A DNA stretch of 42,567 nucleotides, from the NCBI GenBank assembly GCA_031256755.1, contig JAIRPZ010000140.1, positions 1 through 42,567 on the forward strand, in the 5' to 3' direction. The notes beneath the pieces are model-generated. The model ran no database searches, was not told the DNA's origin, and worked only from the letters and a program-made list of their open reading frames with translations. Below, piece by piece: positions 41,149 through 42,567 of this stretch (position 1 is its first letter; the number at the start of each line of letters is the position of its first letter). The translations under genes and the position numbers were made by a program. This stretch comes from Planctomycetaceae bacterium (GTDB taxonomy: Bacteria > Planctomycetota > Planctomycetia > Pirellulales > Thermoguttaceae).

Positions 41149-41634
41149 ATGACCGGAACAAAAAAGTTCATCACGGGAGAATTCAGCCGGACGGTAGACG
41201 ACCGCTACCGGCTCACGCTGCCGGGTGAATTTGAAGACGTTTTCAAACCGGAATCAGGAAAATGCGTCATCGTCAAGGAAAGTCCGGGCTGCCTGTCCCT
41301 GTGGGAAGAAAATGCATGGAAACAAAATCACGAAGCCAGAGTCGGTTTGGTCTTGCAGCGGCTGCAACTCGGCGACCTCAATCGGCAAACAACCGAATTG
41401 CAACGGTTCGGCCGCCTGCTCTCCGCCCGGTTTCGGGAAATCCAACTGGCAGGACGATCCCGGCTGGTCTTACCGGAAGGATTCCGCGAATTTCTCGGTA
41501 TCGAACCGGGACAGGATGTCATGGTCATCGGTGCCGCCGTCTGCATCGAAATCTGGCATACAAAGAAATGGATTGAATATGTCGAAGGCGAAATGCCGCA
41601 GTTCGGCACCGTATTAGAAGGTCTGTCGCATTAA
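41149..41634 (+). CDS. mraZ: Transcriptional regulator MraZ
   Basis: A 161-aa protein with two MraZ (SpoVT/AbrB-like) DNA-binding folds: FSRTVDDRYRLTLPGEFEDV at residues about 12-32 and IQLAGRSRLVLPEGFREFL at about 97-116, with FGRLLSARFREIQLAG joining them. MraZ normally forms rings that bind TGGG repeats and control the division and cell-wall cluster starting with mraZ-rsmH. Here the next gene is bamA on the opposite strand and no rsmH, ftsL or pbp follows within the window, so mraZ appears separated from the cluster. Length and motifs are complete. Confidence 0.92.
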   Translation: MTGTKKFITGEFSRTVDDRYRLTLPGEFEDVFKPESGKCVIVKESPGCLSLWEENAWKQNHEARVGLVLQRLQLGDLNRQTTELQRFGRLLSARFREIQLAGRSRLVLPEGFREFLGIEPGQDVMVIGAAVCIEIWHTKKWIEYVEGEMPQFGTVLEGLSH

Positions 41635-41879
41635 ACAAACCGCACGAAAAACACAAAAACGTTAAGAAAGGAAGCACCGCCCGTTAAAGGATATTAAAAC
41701 AGCAGGAAACCCGCATAGATGGTTCGTCGCCGTCTGAAGTCAGTTCGGCGATCCGTTTTACCCCCCGGTTTGTCACCCGGATGAGGAATGTAAGTATTAT
41801 CGTGAACGGATCGCGAAAGAATGGAGAGAGACATTTTTTCACCGGATGATTTCAGACGGTTTTTTTACGCTTGCTTGCA
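41635..41879. other. Intergenic region between mraZ and the bamA 3' end
   Basis: About 245 bp. No complete gene is seen. One frame (about 41740-41879) reads protein-like (CHPDEECKYYRERIAKEWRE) but has no start codon and is preceded by an in-frame TGA, so at most it is a gene remnant. There is no clear terminator for mraZ or bamA. Confidence 0.4.
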
Positions 41880-42567
41880 TTACCGCATCAAACTCATACC
41901 GAAAGAGAAAAACTGTTTTTCATCGCCCGGCTCCTTGCTGATAGGAAAGGCAAAGTCCAGCGCAATCGGGGCAGGTCCCATCATCGGAATCGTCAGACGC
42001 AAACCGAAACCGACTGCCGCACGGTATTTCGATTCCCAGCGGGAAACCGACCGTTCCACCGTTCCGGTGTCGATAAACAGCGAACCGCGAATCATATCGT
42101 CCGCCGTCAAAGGGAAAACCAATTCCGCCGAATTATAAAATTCCATACAGCCGCCGTACATCGCCCCGTTGGAGTTTCGCGGCGAAACCCCGCGGAATTC
42201 AAATCCCCGAAGGTTCGTAAAACCGCCGCCGAAATACCGCTCATAAATCGGTGCGCTTTTATCCGAAATGTTCAAACTGCTGCGGAGACCAAGAACCCAG
42301 CGTCCGCTCCGGTCAGGACGTTCCCGCAGCATAAAGTATTGCCGCAAATCAATATTCCCGCGGATAAACTGATAATCGCCGAGAACCTGTTCCACTCCGA
42401 ATGAAATCAAATGCCCTTCAGTCGGCATATGCTGACTGTCGCGGGTGTTATGCGTTGCGTCCAAACCAATCGTAAACATCGGGTGTTTGCCGTGAACGGT
42501 CGTAACAACATTGTTGTTCCCGTCCAGCATATAGTCAAATGCTGCCAGCGAGCCGTTTTCACGGTAG
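41880..42567 (-). CDS. bamA: BamA/Omp85-family outer-membrane protein, C-terminal part (partial)
   Basis: The frame is open from the window end, giving 228 codons of the beta-barrel. It shows alternating strand patterns and the Omp85 signature YERYFGGGFTNLRGFEFRG (the conserved lid-loop (V/I)RG(F/Y) motif), then AELVFPLTADDMIRGSLFID, TGTVERS and YRAAVGFGLRLTIPMMGPAP followed by IALDFAFPI. It should insert beta-barrel proteins in the outer membrane; the POTRA part lies beyond the window. The protein ends FGMSLMR, not in the usual terminal Phe/Trp. A TamA-like or other Omp85 member is the alternative. Confidence 0.82.
   Translation of the reverse strand, partial: YRENGSLAAFDYMLDGNNNVVTTVHGKHPMFTIGLDATHNTRDSQHMPTEGHLISFGVEQVLGDYQFIRGNIDLRQYFMLRERPDRSGRWVLGLRSSLNISDKSAPIYERYFGGGFTNLRGFEFRGVSPRNSNGAMYGGCMEFYNSAELVFPLTADDMIRGSLFIDTGTVERSVSRWESKYRAAVGFGLRLTIPMMGPAPIALDFAFPISKEPGDEKQFFSFGMSLMR

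Noticed and set aside
41740..41879. Protein-like frame between mraZ and bamA
   Set aside because: No start codon, an in-frame TGA upstream, and overlap with the bamA end; at most a remnant.

Overview
The window (about 42.6 kb, roughly 50% GC) carries about 25 confidently readable protein genes and no rRNA, tRNA, CRISPR array or intact transposase that I can see. It is chromosomal DNA of a diderm bacterium: there is an Omp85/BamA barrel, many signal peptides and a periplasmic parvulin. An HzsA-related diheme protein, an MJ0042-type zinc-ribbon/secretin-N-like fusion, a GH106 rhamnosidase and scattered, mostly unclustered housekeeping genes make a planctomycete (PVC group), perhaps a host-associated anaerobe, the best guess. 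That placement is inference, not proof.

Layout. 1-10.2 kb, mostly + strand: tail of an unknown protein, Fsr-type MFS exporter, RNase D, ABC-2 permease, UDP-glucuronate decarboxylase, secreted esterase overlapping an amidohydrolase by ATGA, parvulin PPIase overlapping guanylate kinase. 10.2-17.5 kb: second ABC-2 permease (-), CstA (+), secreted trypsin-like protease (-), a small membrane-protein gene interrupted by TGA (-), and an Mfd lacking its N-terminal UvrB-like module (-). 17.6-23.3 kb (+): an exported CbiK/CbiX-like chelatase next to a 1058-aa exported HzsA-related diheme protein, then a frameshifted small membrane-anchored ORF and an unknown coiled-coil protein. 23.3-29.1 kb (-): zinc-ribbon/secretin-N-like membrane protein, TetR regulator, GH106 alpha-L-rhamnosidase. 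29.6-35.8 kb: hemA, tpiA (-), a primary-type sigma-70 factor behind a sigma-54-like promoter, glyA, rpsP (-). 35.9-42.6 kb: a small inverted-repeat element, a hybrid histidine kinase (-), a HEAT/TPR-like exported protein (-), mraZ (+) without the usual rsmH partner, and the 3' end of bamA (-).

Regulatory texture. Many genes have a TATAAT-like -10 box very close to the start codon, in two cases (1590, 5959) overlapping a misleading ATG, so several starts are moved downstream here. Two families of dispersed palindromic repeats (GACGGCAG-rich and AATTGATAATT-rich) sit between genes and are nested in one copy.

The most interesting loci are the chelatase/HzsA-like diheme pair, the sigma-54-like promoter with upstream GTGCA boxes before a sigma-70 gene, the 107-bp inverted-repeat element with 12-bp direct repeats, the 32-bp box shared by the TetR and GH106 upstream regions, and the shortened Mfd.
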